A stretch of 64,000 nucleotides of DNA. Source: Armigeres subalbatus (lineage: Eukaryota > Arthropoda > Insecta > Diptera > Culicidae). How positions within the stretch are numbered: position 1 is the stretch's first letter; every line of letters begins with the position of its first letter. Below the pieces are notes generated by a model. The model was not told the origin of the DNA. It did no database searches and saw nothing but the letters and a program-made list of their open reading frames with translations. The stretch lies in assembly GCF_024139115.2 (NCBI RefSeq), contig NC_085140.1:159862452-159926451 (forward strand). The letters are read 5' to 3'. Made by a program: the position numbers and the translations under genes. Positions 1-11,020 of the stretch are shown here, piece after piece.

Positions 1-1115
1 GAAAGAAAAAAGAAGGAAGAAGGGGTAATGTGAAGGAAGAACTTCTAATTTTTCACTTTTTGCTTCTTTCTCCTAATTAGGCCATTTGTGACCCGTAATG
101 CTGGGTAGACACCTTTACGTGGTGTGTTACGGGATAAGATCTACCACGGTTACATTGCCAGCTACAGGCAAATCCTGACCCAACGTTTACCTTCCTCATT
201 ATCCAACTCCGTGGTACTTATGAGGGTGTCGCTAAGTCGGTGGCCTCTCGTTAAGTAAATACCACACCAACACTTCCTTCCTCTCCCTAGTTACGGTGAA
301 GATGGGCGTGGCCAAGAGTAGTAATCCTCATGCTTTTGTTATTTTTGTTTAAGACTGGAATCAAGGACCACTCCCCTTCTTGATTTCTGATAGCATTCTA
401 GATGAGGATCGCAAAAGTAAAACATGAGTATCACTAGTGTCCAATCTACGAATTACACCGTAACAATGCTAATGCTAATGCTAATGCTAATGCTTTCTCC
501 TAATTAGGCCATTCGGCCTAATGACCGTTCGGCCTAATGACCATTCGGCCTAATGACCTTCGGCCAAATGGCCTTCGGCCTAATGGCCTGACACCGTTCC
601 GGAAGCCTGCTGCGTGGGCTGGAGGCAGAGATATTGCATTGAATACGCTTTGAAAGATGCCACCTCGTCAGATGTAGTTGCAGTAGCGTTACCGTAATTC
701 ACTGTCTTCAGAATTTGGTTACTTGTCTTCTGAGATTTCACAAACTTCTAAAACATGGAGGGGTTGTTCTTTAAATTCGACTGCAAGTTGTCCAGGTGGA
801 GGCTGTAAAATCGAAGTAATAATAAGTTATTATTTCAGTAGCTTAAACTTTTTGGAAACTGATTCCAATTGGTCGATTAGCAATTAACGCGAATCTTTCT
901 AATGATTTTTGGCTACATTTTACTTCAGCACACCTTCACGCTTCACTTGATCCCGAATTTCTTCCTCTTTTCGGCAGATCAGCAAACGTGCAGTATTTCC
1001 CGAGCTTGTTGATCATGAATTGTAAGTTGCGTGGATCCGAACGATTGGTCTATTTATTCATCGCCCTATAACGAACCCCGTTATAATTAACAATCTCGGA
1101 ATAGTTGGGTGTTTC
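1..1115 (+). repeat. Left arm of foldback element
   Basis: Near-identical inverted partner of about 2957-4062, differing by a few substitutions and small indels. Innermost matching bases lie near the AATCTCGGAATAGTTGGGTG block at 1091-1111. It contains a short tandem hexamer (GCTAAT)n and a tandem TTCGGCCTAATGACC-type repeat. The outer end is truncated by the window start. Confidence 0.85.
468..598 (+). repeat. Tandem hexamer and 15-mer repeats inside the left arm
   Basis: Several consecutive GCTAAT units are followed by several TTCGGCCTAATGACC-like units. The same block, inverted, lies at 3478-3604. Subterminal tandem repeats are common in foldback-type elements. Confidence 0.8.
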
Positions 1116-1241
1116 AAGACAATCGAAGTATTTTAGTGCTGATACCATCAAGATATGTTAAATCTGTTTAATATTTATAAAAAAACGTTTCAAGCTTCTT
1201 CTTCTTGGTCTTCTCATTTTTTTTCTCGTTATTCTTTTCTT

Positions 1242-1438
1242 GTCATAAGACGAGTTTGTACAATCCCATTTAATTCCACCACTTAATTGTACCTTGACAG
1301 ATACGTATTTCGACCTCAACAGTCGAGTCAAGTACGAGACACTGAAGACGATCTTACTGTTGAGGTCGAGATACGTATCTGTCAAGGTACAATTAAGTGG
1401 TGGAATTAAATGGGATTTTACAAACTCATCTTATGGCA
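1242..1438. repeat. Palindromic repeat family 'GTCGAGTCAAGTACGAGACA', copy 1
   Basis: A ~197-bp near-perfect palindrome: an arm running from GTCATAAGACGAGTTTGTAC through GATACGTATTTCGACCTCAA, a short loop with GAGTCAAGTACGAGACACTG, then the inverted arm. Related copies are at 26279-26402 (one arm), 59745-60150 (complete but split) and a decayed trace near 45226-45290. I do not know its superfamily. Short ORFs here arise because both strands of the palindrome read alike. Confidence 0.75.
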
Positions 1439-1689
1439 AGTGGAGACATTCCACTAAAAAGCTCAAAATAATTTTCTTAACATTGTTCTTCTTGTTTTTC
1501 GTATTATTATTCTTATTCTTCTTCAATGGCTCTAAAACACTTTTTCAAATTTTTTGATGGGCCGCCCTTTTATTCGGTTCTATTTGATGCCCTGATGCTC
1601 TGGACAAAATTTCAGCCAAATCGGTCAACGTTTGGGCGGTGCTAAACTCGTTGGAAGTTTATATGCAAAATGTATGCAGGAACATCCAA

Positions 1690-2430
1690 AAACAGTGATT
1701 TGCAGTTAGACGGCACAATTTACAATCAAGAACCATGATACTCATTCAGTTCTTGTAGAATTGAATACAGAATACTAAATTAATGATTTCGTGTGTGTTA
1801 CTTCTACGTGAAGTTAAACGATTTACAATGATATGGAAATGCTAATATCATCTTCCAAACTTGGACGTAGAATTGATAGTTCCGTTAGGATACGGCAGGC
1901 ATGAAGAATGTTTTTATAGAAGTCGATTTGAAAGCGAGCGGAGGGCAATATTTGTGATGGCAGAAGGAAGGTCGTGCGATATGTGCCATCACAAATATTG
2001 CCCTCCGCTCGCTTTCAAATCGACTTCTATAAAAACATTCTTCATGCCTGCCGTATCCTAACGGAACTATCAATTCTATACTTTCGCCTCTAATGCTATC
2101 ATGAACATGTACGTCCAAGTTTGGAAGATGATATTAGCATTTCCATATCATTGAATACAGAATGTTATGCAGAATACCGCGAGAAGATTAGAATTTATTA
2201 GGCAAAGATATTAGCATTTTACTGGAGTATTGTAAGGGTGAATTTATTTCTTTTCAAAGGTAAAAGAAACGAAATTTGCTCAAACCCCACTTCAGCGAAA
2301 TGCTAATAACTTAGCCGAGGAAACTCTAATCTTCTCGCGGTTTTCTGCATAACATTCTGTATTAAATTCTTCAAGATCTAAATGAGTATCATAGTTCTTC
2401 ATCATAAGTTGTGCCGTCCAACTGCAATGC
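1690..2430. repeat. Nested palindromes inside the foldback interior
   Basis: At least three stem structures are layered here. About 1826-2155 is a long hairpin centred near 1985, with arms containing GGAAGATGATATTAGCATTT and AAGTCGATTTGAAAGCGAGC. About 2157-2363 is a second hairpin with GAATACAGAATGTTATGCAG against its complement. The flanks near 1700-1760 and 2375-2425 (GTGCCGTC with ACCATGATACTCATT) also pair. The overlapping ORFs on both strands here are mirror images of one another and are not genes. Confidence 0.75.
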
Positions 2431-2589
2431 ACTTTCACGAGAAATCACTGGGATGTTAGATATATGGGGTAGGGAGTGTGGCAGGGTTCGTTTTGGTAAA
2501 CGGTCTGCCGTGTATAGCGTGTAGTTTGATTTAAAACAAAAACAATCGAAAAACGCTAAATATTTTAATTATCTTTCTGATTAACTTAC

Positions 2590-2830
2590 TCACCCGCACA
2601 AAGCAGAACAAAATTTCGGTGACCGACCGATCGTTTTGCTTTCAGCACAAAGCAAAACAAAATTTCGACGACCGGCCGATCGCTCTGCTTACTGGAGATT
2701 CTGAAACACGAGAAATCACGCACTGAACTGATTAACTTTATTACCGGCCGCGCAATGCAAAACACAATATTTCGGCAGATCTCGCGATCGTTCTGCTGTC
2801 CGAAACAAGAGAAATCACGCACTGAACTCC
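2590..2830 (-). repeat. Degenerate tandem block, ~90-bp unit
   Basis: Three imperfect units share CAAAGCA-AACAAAATTTCG, a GACCGRCCGATCG-like core and GAGAAATCACGCACTGAACT. On the minus strand each unit carries an AATAAAG-type signal before TTAATCAGTTCAGTGCGTGA, so it may derive from a retroelement terminus; that is inference. A related block is at 13679-13823. Confidence 0.6.
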
Positions 2831-2956
2831 TAAGCTGAGACCCATGATGTAATCGTGACTTCACTCACGTGAATAACCGCATGTTGTGCCGACTTGCGGT
2901 CATTGACGATAACCACCCCCGTCTTATGTTGAGCGCGCTCAAATCTCATCCAGGAA

Positions 2957-4062
2957 CACCCAACTATTCCGAGATTGTTATTGTTCCGGGGTTCGTTATA
3001 GGGCGATGAATAAATAGACCAATCGTTAGGATCCACGCAACTTACAATTCATGATCAACAAGCTCGGGAAATACTGCACGTTTGCTGATCTGCCGAAAAG
3101 AGGAAGAAATTCAGGATCAAGTGAAGTGTGAAGGTGTGCTGAAGTAAAATGTAGCCAAAAATCATTAAAAAGATTCACGTTAATTGCTAATCGACCAATT
3201 GGAATCAGTTTCAAAAAAGTTTAAGCTACTGAAATAATAACTTATTATTACTTCGATTTTACAACCTCCACCTGGACAACTTGCAGTCGAATTTAAAGAA
3301 CAACCCCTCCATGTTTTAGAAGTTTGTGAAATCTCAGAAGACAAGTAACCAAATTCTGAAGACAGTGAATTACGGTAACGCTACTGCAACTACATCTGAC
3401 GAGGTGGCATCTTTCAAAGCGTATTCAATGCAATATCTCTGCCTCCAGCCCACGCAGCAGGCTTCCGGAACGGTGTCAGGCCATTAGGCCGAAGGCCCTT
3501 TGGCCGAAGGTCATTAGGCCGAATGGTCATTAGGCCGAACGGTCATTAAGCCGAATGGCCTAATTAGGAGAAAGCATTAGCATTAGCATTAGCATTAGCA
3601 TTGTTACGGTGTAATTCGTAGATTGGACACTAGTGATACTCATGTTTTACTTTTGCGATCCTCATCTAGAATGCTATCAGAAATAAAGAAGAGGAATGGT
3701 CCTTGTTTCCAGTCTTAAACAAAAATAACAAAAGCATGAGGATTACTACTCTTGGCCACGCCCATCTTCACCGTAACTAGGAGAGGAAGGAAGTGTTGGT
3801 GTGGTATTTACTTAACGAGAGGCCACCGACTTAGCGACACCCTCATAAGTACCACGGAGTTGGATAATGAGGAAGGTAAACGTTGGGTCAGGATTTGCCT
3901 GTAGCTGGCAATGTAACCGTGGTAGATCTTATCCCGTAACACACCACGTAAAGGTGTCTACCCAGCATTACGGGTCACAAATGGCCTAATTAGGAGAAAG
4001 AAGCAAAAAGTGAAAAATTAGAAGTTCATCCTTCACATTACCTTCTTCCTTCTTTTTCTTTC
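2957..4062 (-). repeat. Right arm of foldback element
   Basis: Reverse complement of the left arm. Its outer end merges into the polypyrimidine tract that starts about 4020, so the exact terminus is ambiguous. The purine-rich first bases of the window pair with this tract, which suggests the low-complexity run may belong to the element. Confidence 0.85.
3478..3604 (-). repeat. Tandem hexamer and 15-mer repeats inside the right arm
   Basis: Mirror of 468-598, with the order inverted: GGTCATTAGGCCGAA units first, then (ATTAGC)n. Copy number differs slightly from the left arm, as expected for replication slippage. Confidence 0.8.
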
Positions 4063-4590
4063 TTCTTTTTTCCTTCTTTCTTCTTCATTTTTCCTTCTTC
4101 CTTCTTTCTTCTTTCCCTATTCCTTCTTCCTTATATCTTCTTCCCTGTTCCTTCATATTTCTTCCTTCTTCCTTCTACTTTCTTCCTTCTTCCTTTTTCC
4201 TTCCTTCTTCTTCCCTCTTCCTTCTTTCTTCTTCCTTCTTCTTTCTTCCTTCTTCCTTTTTTCTTCCTTCTTCTTTCCTCTTCCTTCTTCCTTTTTCTTC
4301 TTTCTTCCTTCTTCATTCTTCCTTCTTCCTTATTCCTTCTTCCTTCTTCCTTCTCCCTTATTCTTTTTTGATCTTCATTATATTTTCTTTCTTCTTCCTT
4401 CTTCCTTATTCTTTTTTCGATCTTCATTATTTTTTCTTTCTTCTTACTTCTTTCCTCTTCCCTTTTCCTTCTACCTTTTTTCTTCTCCCTTCGTCCTTAT
4501 TTCTTCTTTCATCCGTTTTCTTCCTTCTTTCTCCAGTCTTTCTTCTTCTTTCTTCTTTCTTCTTTCTTCCTTCTTCCTTATTCCTTTTTT
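4021..4590 (+). repeat. Polypyrimidine microsatellite tract (TTCTTCC-like)
   Basis: About 570 bases almost entirely of C and T in degenerate TTCTTCC, TTCTTC and CTTTTTC units. It adjoins the right end of the foldback element. The Lys/Glu-rich and Phe/Leu-rich ORFs over it are composition artefacts. Confidence 0.9.
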
Positions 4591-4648
4591 CCGGCGTAGG
4601 TTTCATATAGAGCCGAAGTTTTCACACAGCTGTTTGGAATATGGACCT

Positions 4649-4841
4649 CTTTTCTGCCGTAATCTGAAAAAGTGACGTATACGCCATTGACTTTTCTGCC
4701 GTAATCTGAAAAAGTGACGTATATGCCATTTTCCAAAAATGGTGTTAACGAGTACTACTCATCGAGTTCTTTAACAGAAAAATGGAAAACATGCATGTTG
4801 TAAAATGGCTGTTACGTCACTTTTCCAGATTACGGCAGTTT
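4649..4841. repeat. Small repeat with tandem and inverted copies of a 40-bp unit
   Basis: A unit containing TTTCTGCCGTAATCTGAAAA followed by AGTGACGTATA occurs twice in tandem (4649-4689, 4691-4732). It appears once more inverted near 4803-4841 (ACGTCACTTTTCCAGATTAC). The outer flanks are weakly complementary, so this may be a small non-autonomous DNA element. Ends are not resolved. Confidence 0.5.
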
Positions 4842-5026
4842 TGCTCGTGTATCCAAACTCCCAACAGCGGTAGCATCTTATCTGATTGGTGAAGTAGTTC
4901 CTTGTCCGTCCAAGTCGATGTGATCTGAGACAACTATAGGCACCACGCTCAAGATCATAGTAGGCGTGTTTACAAACTTACCGTCCGGGTTCCTCCTCTG
5001 GATACGGTGCATCTTCTGACGCCTTA

Positions 5027-5123
5027 TGGGTCAAACACAATTGGTACGTTTGCGTGCGTTTTGACAGTTTTTCCATGGGAAAACTGTCAAACGCACGCAA
5101 ACGTATCAATTGTGTTTGGCCCA
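5027..5123. mobile_element. PIF/Harbinger-like palindromic MITE, copy 1
   Basis: A ~97-bp palindrome beginning TGGGTCAAACACAATTGGTA and ending in the complementary TTGTGTTTGGCCCA. TTA lies directly outside both ends (5024-5026 and 5124-5126). A 3-bp TWA duplication plus GGGCC-type ends is the known signature of PIF/Harbinger (Tourist) elements. A second copy is at 10891-10989. No coding capacity. Confidence 0.7.
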
Positions 5124-5126
5124 TTA

Positions 5127-6125
5127 CTGCTTTAGAAGGTAATCATCTGGGAGCGCTTGTTGTAACCATTTTTGTCTGATTTGTGCTGCTCTGGGTGTTG
5201 CCAACCGGCATTAGCAATTCGATTTCCCGGATTCGCAAAATAAAAACTAGCCGATCGCAACGAAAAACGGTTTCATTAACTCCGCCAACCGGTTCATTTC
5301 ATTCCCTACTAGCTACCGCTTAAGTCTATTGAGCTGGCGAACCGTGCACCTCCACCGTACTAGCGCAAACATTTTGTCTTACTACCACCGCACAAGCTAC
5401 CTCCTTCGGTACCGTGTGTCCCCTTTGTACTTCCGGAAAACATTCATTTCGCTACCACCGGGTCACTACTGTGGGGGGCCGAAATCCATCCACTTCAAAA
5501 GATGTCAATAAATTATGAGGGATTTAAAGTAGGGGAACTGTTCCGTTTTCCATCTCACTGAACATATATTCATCTCATCGCGAAACAAAGAAATACGGCA
5601 CCAATTTCGTCGCTTCTTTTTGCTAACATGCGTGCTCACTGCTGAAAAAAATCACAAAAATAATAAACAAACCAAATACCTTTTCATTGCTTTGTTTTTC
5701 ATGAGACCAATATCGGAGCTATGAGATGAAGTCCAGGAGCAGTAACCCTAATTAATTTACAAATAATTTATCTTATCCTGGGAAAGTAGGCTTTAAAATT
5801 AAAATAACATGAATAAAAAAATCGCCTCCCATCAAACTCATAGTTTCTGGCGTTTCTATGCGTGTAGAACATAATTACATCAAAATTAAGTGCGATTTAA
5901 TTACAAATTGCGATTAACGTAAGATAAGCGCACGCTGTGTTTGTCCGAAGAGGCATATTTTCAAAAAATCAGTATCTACAAAACACTCACTACACGAAAG
6001 TATAGGTTTTTCTCTTTCACGTAGGTGCATTTTTTAAATGTTCTATGGGGGCTCACTCTTCCATACAGGGGGGGGGGTTAAATCGGCTATCATTTGAGTT
6101 TTCTATGGAATTTGCACCAAAAATA
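5127..6125. other. Unassigned sequence, no gene seen
   Basis: I see no convincing coding frame, RNA gene or clear repeat boundary. It includes a moderately GC-rich patch with repeated TACCACCG motifs (about 5350-5480) and an AT-rich stretch. A short G homopolymer near 6069-6078 precedes the LINE. Confidence 0.4.
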
Positions 6126-6481
6126 GTGGGAAAAGTTATTATTATTGTTATCTTTATTAATGAAGTTTTCGGCCCTGGGCCGGTTCACCTCGTATAGACA
6201 AGTGAAAAAAGTAAAAATTGTTCTAGATCCATCAGACCGCATCGTGCTTTCGTGCTGTGCGGTTCTTTCTCTCTTTGCGGAAGGAAGTTTTTAATACTAA
6301 TCGAAGCTATTTAGATTTCCATGGTGCTTCTTAGCGCTTTTTGTACCTTCTGATCCTGTTACGATCTTTGCTTGGACCCGTGCCTTCGTTTTACGTTGGA
6401 CCCGTTTGCGGAAGTAAAACTCCGACAAGCGGTGGTAATCCTGCAGGAACACCGTTCTGGGAAAAAACTTCTTAGAAGGAC

Positions 6482-7744
6482 ATGTTTCCAAGCTCAGCAA
6501 TGAGCATTAATAAAAACAAGAGGAAGGGAGTCTCTGAATTCTCCACTTCCTTCAAAGAAACAAGGTTTCAAGACCGTCCTGCCCAAGCGCGGAAAAATAG
6601 AAGGAAGCTGGAGAATTCAGATATTCCTTCTAACTCTAATATCGGAAATAATTCTTCTCCAATCGAACTGAGCAATCAGTTCGATTTGATTAATGATGAA
6701 ATTGAGCAAATCGAATCTACCTCTAGCCCAGGTGATTCGATTCATGCGAAAAGTAAAGGATTCCGCCAATTTTGGTTTCTGTTGCCGAGTTTTCAGGATT
6801 TTGAGTAACCTTCAGGGGATCAAGGTTTCATTTCAGATTGCTAGGAAGGGTGACTGCCGCGTTTTACCGGGATCCTTTGACGATCGCAAACGTCTTCTTC
6901 ACTATTTAACTGAGAAGCGCCATAAATTCTTCACATACGACGACAAAACTGAGCGATTGTTCAAAGTCGTCTTGAAGAAGGTCTCCCCAGTGATGACAAA
7001 TCACTGGATGAGATTAAAATTGAAATTTCTCAATTACTTGGATTTTCACCAGTCCAAGTAATTAAGATGAAAAAGAAATCCCATTCTGGTACTTCCCAGA
7101 GGGCATTTCTCAAGAATTTTATTTAGTTCATTTTAACAAAAGTGAACTAAATAATATGAAAAGTTTGGAAAAGGCCTGTATTATGTCTCATGTCCGTGTT
7201 ACATGGGAACATTTCCGCAGGCCTGGGGAAATTTCCAAACCCGACCCAGTGCCGTAAGTGCCAAAAGTGGGGTCATAGAACCAAACATTGTCACATGGAT
7301 GCTAAATGCATGATTTGTGGTGGAACCTCTCACGCCAAGGACGCATGTCCTGTGAGAGAAGATTCCAATAAATTTAAGTGCGCAAACTGTGGGGCAATCA
7401 TAAATCCAATTTCTGGGAATGCCCTTCACGCAAAAAGTTTTGAATTCCCGTGCAAAATTGATGACGGAAATTCCAATCGGATCCCAGATTCGACGGGTAG
7501 AAATTTTTCAAACGCTCAAATTTCGAAACCGGTTACCGGTCGAGCAATTCATACCCACCACAATTCACAAACAAATTTTGCCGCTCGTCAACGGGTAGCA
7601 AGCACTTCAGTAAATTCCAATTTTCCAATGTACCTACGTATGCAAACATCGCTGCTGGTAGACCAAATTTCTCTTCTCAAAATGAGGTTTATACCCATGT
7701 CCCAACGGAAAATAACGGTCATGTTGTTGATTCAGGTAGCATGA
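6482..7744 (+). pseudogene. LINE ORF1 (gag-like, CCHC zinc knuckles), frameshifted
   Basis: Nucleic-acid-binding ORF1 protein of the LINE, expected to coat its RNA. The reading continues through three frames: about 6482-6808, 6693-7061 and 7190-7744. Between them the family pattern continues after frame changes, including one near 7000-7190. The last segment has clustered zinc-knuckle cysteines and histidines (CRKCQKWGHRTKHC, then CMICGGTSHAKDAC, then CANCG). Basic N terminus, rich in Ser/Asn. Broken by several indels. Confidence 0.75.
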
Positions 7745-7775
7745 CTGCTTCCGATTTTGATTTTTAACTGAACAA

Positions 7776-10476
7776 TTGCATCACATGATTGATGCAATGT
7801 TCAAAGCAAATACCATTCCTGAAGCTGTTCAGGTTGGTATAAAGTACACACAAAAATTGTTATCGGACTCCGTTTCAATGGATCCAAATAATTGTGTGAA
7901 AGTTCTAAATTGGAATGCCCGCTCTCTAAAGGGTAAGGAAGATGAATTATTCAACTTCCTAACAGTTCATAATGTGCATATTGCCATTATAACTGAAACG
8001 TATTTAAAACCAGGACTCTCCATTAAAAGAGATCCAAACTATTTTATCTACAGAAATGATCGTCTTGACAGCGCCTGTGGTGGGGTCGCCATTGTCATTA
8101 ATAGACGTATCAAACATGAATTATTTTCTTCGTTTGAAACCAAAGTTTTTGAAACCTTGGGAGTTTCTGTTGAAACAAATTTTGGACAATTTTCCTTCAT
8201 TGCAGCCTACTTGCCTTTTCAATGCAATGGGCATCAAAAGAATTTGTTGAAAGCTGATCTTCAAATTCTGACTCGCAACAAATCAAAATTCTTCGTAATT
8301 GGTGACTTCAATGCCAAACACCGTTCATGGAATAATGCTCAAAGCAATTCCAATAGTAAAATTTTATTTGAAGATTGTTCTGCGGGATATTATACTATTC
8401 AATATCCCAATGGACCAACTTGTTTTTCTTCCAGTCGAAATCCTTCTACAATTGATTTAGTTTTAACGGATTCAAGTCAGCTTTGTGGCCAATTGGTAAC
8501 TCATGCTGACTTTGACTCTGATCACCTTCCTGTGACATTTGAAATCTCACAAGAAGCCATTTATAATCCAATCAGCTCTACTTTTAATTATCATAGAGCT
8601 GAATGGGATTTATATAAAACCTATATCGATAGGAATTTTGATGTTGATATTCCTCTCGATACCAAAAGTGATATTGATAATGCTCTCGTATCTTTGACAA
8701 ATTTAATTGTCGAAGCCAGAGGCATTGCAATTCCGAAATGTGAAGTTAAATTCAACTCCATTATTATTGACGACGATCTTCAGCTACTGATCCGTCTTAA
8801 AAATGTGAGAAGAAGGCAATACCAAAGAACTCGCGATCCCGCGTTGAAAGTTATTTGGCGAGATTTGCAAAATGAAATTAAAAAACGTTTCGCTATTCTG
8901 AGAAATACCAACTTTGAGAATAATGTCTCGAAGTTGGATCCCAGTTCGAAACCCTTTTGGAAATTAACAAAAATTCTTAAAAAACCTCAAAAGCCAATTC
9001 CAGCGCTTAAAGAGGGAAATAAAATTTTATTAACAAATGGTGAAAAGGCTCAACAACTTGCTCAGCAGTTCGAGAGTGCCCATAATTTTAGTCTAGGTCT
9101 CACTAGTCCAATTGAGGATCAGGTTACACGGAGCTTCGAAGACATTCTCAATCAAGAGAATGTTTTTGACTCTTCGTTGGGAACCAATTTGGATGAAGTG
9201 AGATCTATTACTAGAAAATTTAAAAATATGAAAGCCCCGGGTGATGATGGTATTTTCTACATACTCATCAAAAAACTTCCTGAGAGCTCTTTATCCTTTT
9301 TGGTTAATTTATTTAACAAATGTTTTCAATTGGCATACTTTCCAGATAAATGGAAAAACGCCAAAGTTGTTCCAATTTTGAAGCCGGACAAAAATCCAGC
9401 TGAGGCTTCTAGTTATCGCCCAATCAGTTTGCTTTCTTCAATAAGCAAACTGTTTGAAAAGATTATTTTAAATAGAATGATGGTTCATATTAATGACAAT
9501 TCTATTTTTGCTGATGAGCAATTTGGTTTTCGCCATGGGCATTCAACCACTCATCAGTTATTAAGAGTTACGAACTTAATTCGGCTCAACAAATCTGAAG
9601 GATATTCGACTGGAGTTGCTCTTCTTGATATAGAGAAAGCATTTGACAGTGTTTGGCATGAAGGTTTGATTGTAAAATTGATAAATTTTAATTTTCCTCT
9701 GTACATCATTAAACTGATCCAAAATTATTTATCAGATCGCTCGCTGCAGGTAAACTATCAGAATACTAAATCTGATAGATTACCTGTAAGGGCTGGTGTC
9801 CCCCAAGGCAGCATACTGGGGCCCATATTGTATAACATTTTTACTTCTGACTTACCTGATTTACCACCAGGGTGTCAAAAATCTTTGTTTGCAGATGACA
9901 CGGGCCTTTCAGCCAAAGGGCGAAGCCTTCGTGTCATTTGTAGTAGATTGCAAAAAGTTTGGATATTTTCTCCACTTACGAGAGCCGAGAGCTTCTTATT
10001 TGAAACCTTCTAGCAGACATATTGTCACTATGAATGGGGTTCCAATTAATTGGTCTAGCGAAGCAAAATATTTAGGACTTCTGCTAGATCAAAAATTAAC
10101 TTTTAAAAATCACATTGAAGGCCTTCAAGCCAAATGTAACAAATATATTAAGTGCCTATATCCACTTATAAACAGAAAATCAAAACTTTGTCTTAAGAAC
10201 AAACTTTTGATTTACAAACAAATTTTTAGACCTGCCATGTTGTATGCTGTGCCAATATGGACTAGTTGCTGCAATACCAGAAAGAAGGCACTTCAGAGGA
10301 TTCAAAATAAAATTTTGAAAATGATTCTGAAGTTGCCTCCGTGGTATAGTACCAATGAACTTCATAGAATTTCTAATATTGAGACATTGCAACAAATGTC
10401 CAACAAAATAATTTCCAATTTTAGACAAAAATCGTTGCAATCTTCTATTGCAACGATTAACTCCTTGTACCCTTAG
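7776..10476 (+). pseudogene. LINE ORF2 (endonuclease-reverse transcriptase), disrupted near 9955
   Basis: This multifunctional protein nicks target DNA and reverse-transcribes the LINE RNA. The frame 7776-10013 shows APE endonuclease motifs (LNWNARSL, TETYL, VIGDFNAKH, TIDLVLTD, DSDHLPV). Reverse transcriptase motifs follow: KAPGDDGI, SSYRPISLLS, FGFRHGHST, LLDIEKAFDSVWH, GVPQGSILGP and the catalytic FADD. Just after FADD the frame shifts, with an apparent deletion of the thumb-side segment, and resumes in another frame (to 10476) with GVPINWSSEAKYLGL and the C-terminal region. The first ~30 residues precede the conserved domain, so the true start is uncertain. Confidence 0.85.
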
Positions 10477-10890
10477 TATAAAATAGGTTAAGTTTAGTTT
10501 AAGTTGAAAACATTGTAATTCCTACATGGTTCAATTCAACCAGAGGAAAAATTCTAACTGCCAGAGGCAATTGAAATGTATTAATAATAACTAAAACTAT
10601 AACATAGCAAATAAGGATGATAGTGTTAAGAAAACACGGAACACCTAGTCTAAGAGATGAACGCATGTATTAGATAATTAGCAAATAAAATTAGTTAAAA
10701 AAAAAAAAAAAAAAAAAGCATTACGGAAGAGGTGTAATTGTATGTCTTATGATAACATGCACATTAGGGTGTCCCAAAAAAATCGATGTTCGAAAAGTCA
10801 TGGTGCTCAACCCTGAAATGAAAGATATACCTGTCTGGATAATTTTTGTAGAACAAGCCGAATTTCTAAAATATATATCGCCACATGTTA

Positions 10891-10989
10891 TGGGCCAAAC
10901 ACAATTAATACGTTTGCGTGCGTTTTGACAGTTTTCCCATGGCAAAACTGTCAAAACGCACGCAAACGTATCAATTGTGTTTGGCCCAT
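10891..10989. mobile_element. PIF/Harbinger-like palindromic MITE, copy 2
   Basis: Same family as 5027-5123: starts TGGGCCAAACACAATTAATA, has a short centre around CCCATGGC, and ends TTGTGTTTGGCCCA. TTA flanks both sides. The arms match each other and the first copy almost base for base, so both copies are probably young. Confidence 0.75.
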
Positions 10990-11020
10990 TAGAGTACAAA
11001 AGTAAGCATGCTGAGACCAC

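Larger units (their letters stand above)
1..4062. mobile_element. Giant foldback element with ~1.1-kb inverted arms
   Basis: The first ~1115 bases reappear as their reverse complement at about 2957-4062. For example the (GCTAAT)n run and the block with TTCGGCCTAATGACC near 470-595 mirror 3478-3604, and the purine-rich first bases mirror the pyrimidine run near 4050. The left arm starts at or before the window edge, so the true left end and any target duplication cannot be seen. The ~1.84-kb interior holds more palindromes (1242-1438, 1690-2430) and a tandem block (2590-2830). No transposase-like reading frame is visible; the short ORFs inside are by-products of the palindromes. Foldback, Galileo-like or MULE-type elements have comparable architecture, but I cannot assign a superfamily. 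Confidence 0.8.
6126..10717 (+). mobile_element. Jockey-clade non-LTR retrotransposon (LINE), nearly full length
   Basis: Order is a 5' leader, a gag-like ORF1 with zinc knuckles, ORF2 with an APE-type endonuclease and reverse transcriptase, a short 3' UTR and a 22-base poly(A) run at about 10696-10717. This is the Jockey-clade layout. ORF1 carries frameshifts and ORF2 a frameshift/deletion near 9955, so the copy looks inactive. The 5' boundary is a judgement; no target duplication could be confirmed. An antisense 3' fragment of the same family is at 16496-17270. Confidence 0.85.

Noticed and set aside
1861..2118. Two overlapping ORFs sharing the same peptide
   Set aside because: Both strands of one palindrome encode the same sequence; there is no independent coding evidence.
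4131..4610. Lys/Glu-rich and Phe/Leu-rich ORFs on opposite strands
   Set aside because: They are translations of a pure polypyrimidine/polypurine tract with no codon signature.
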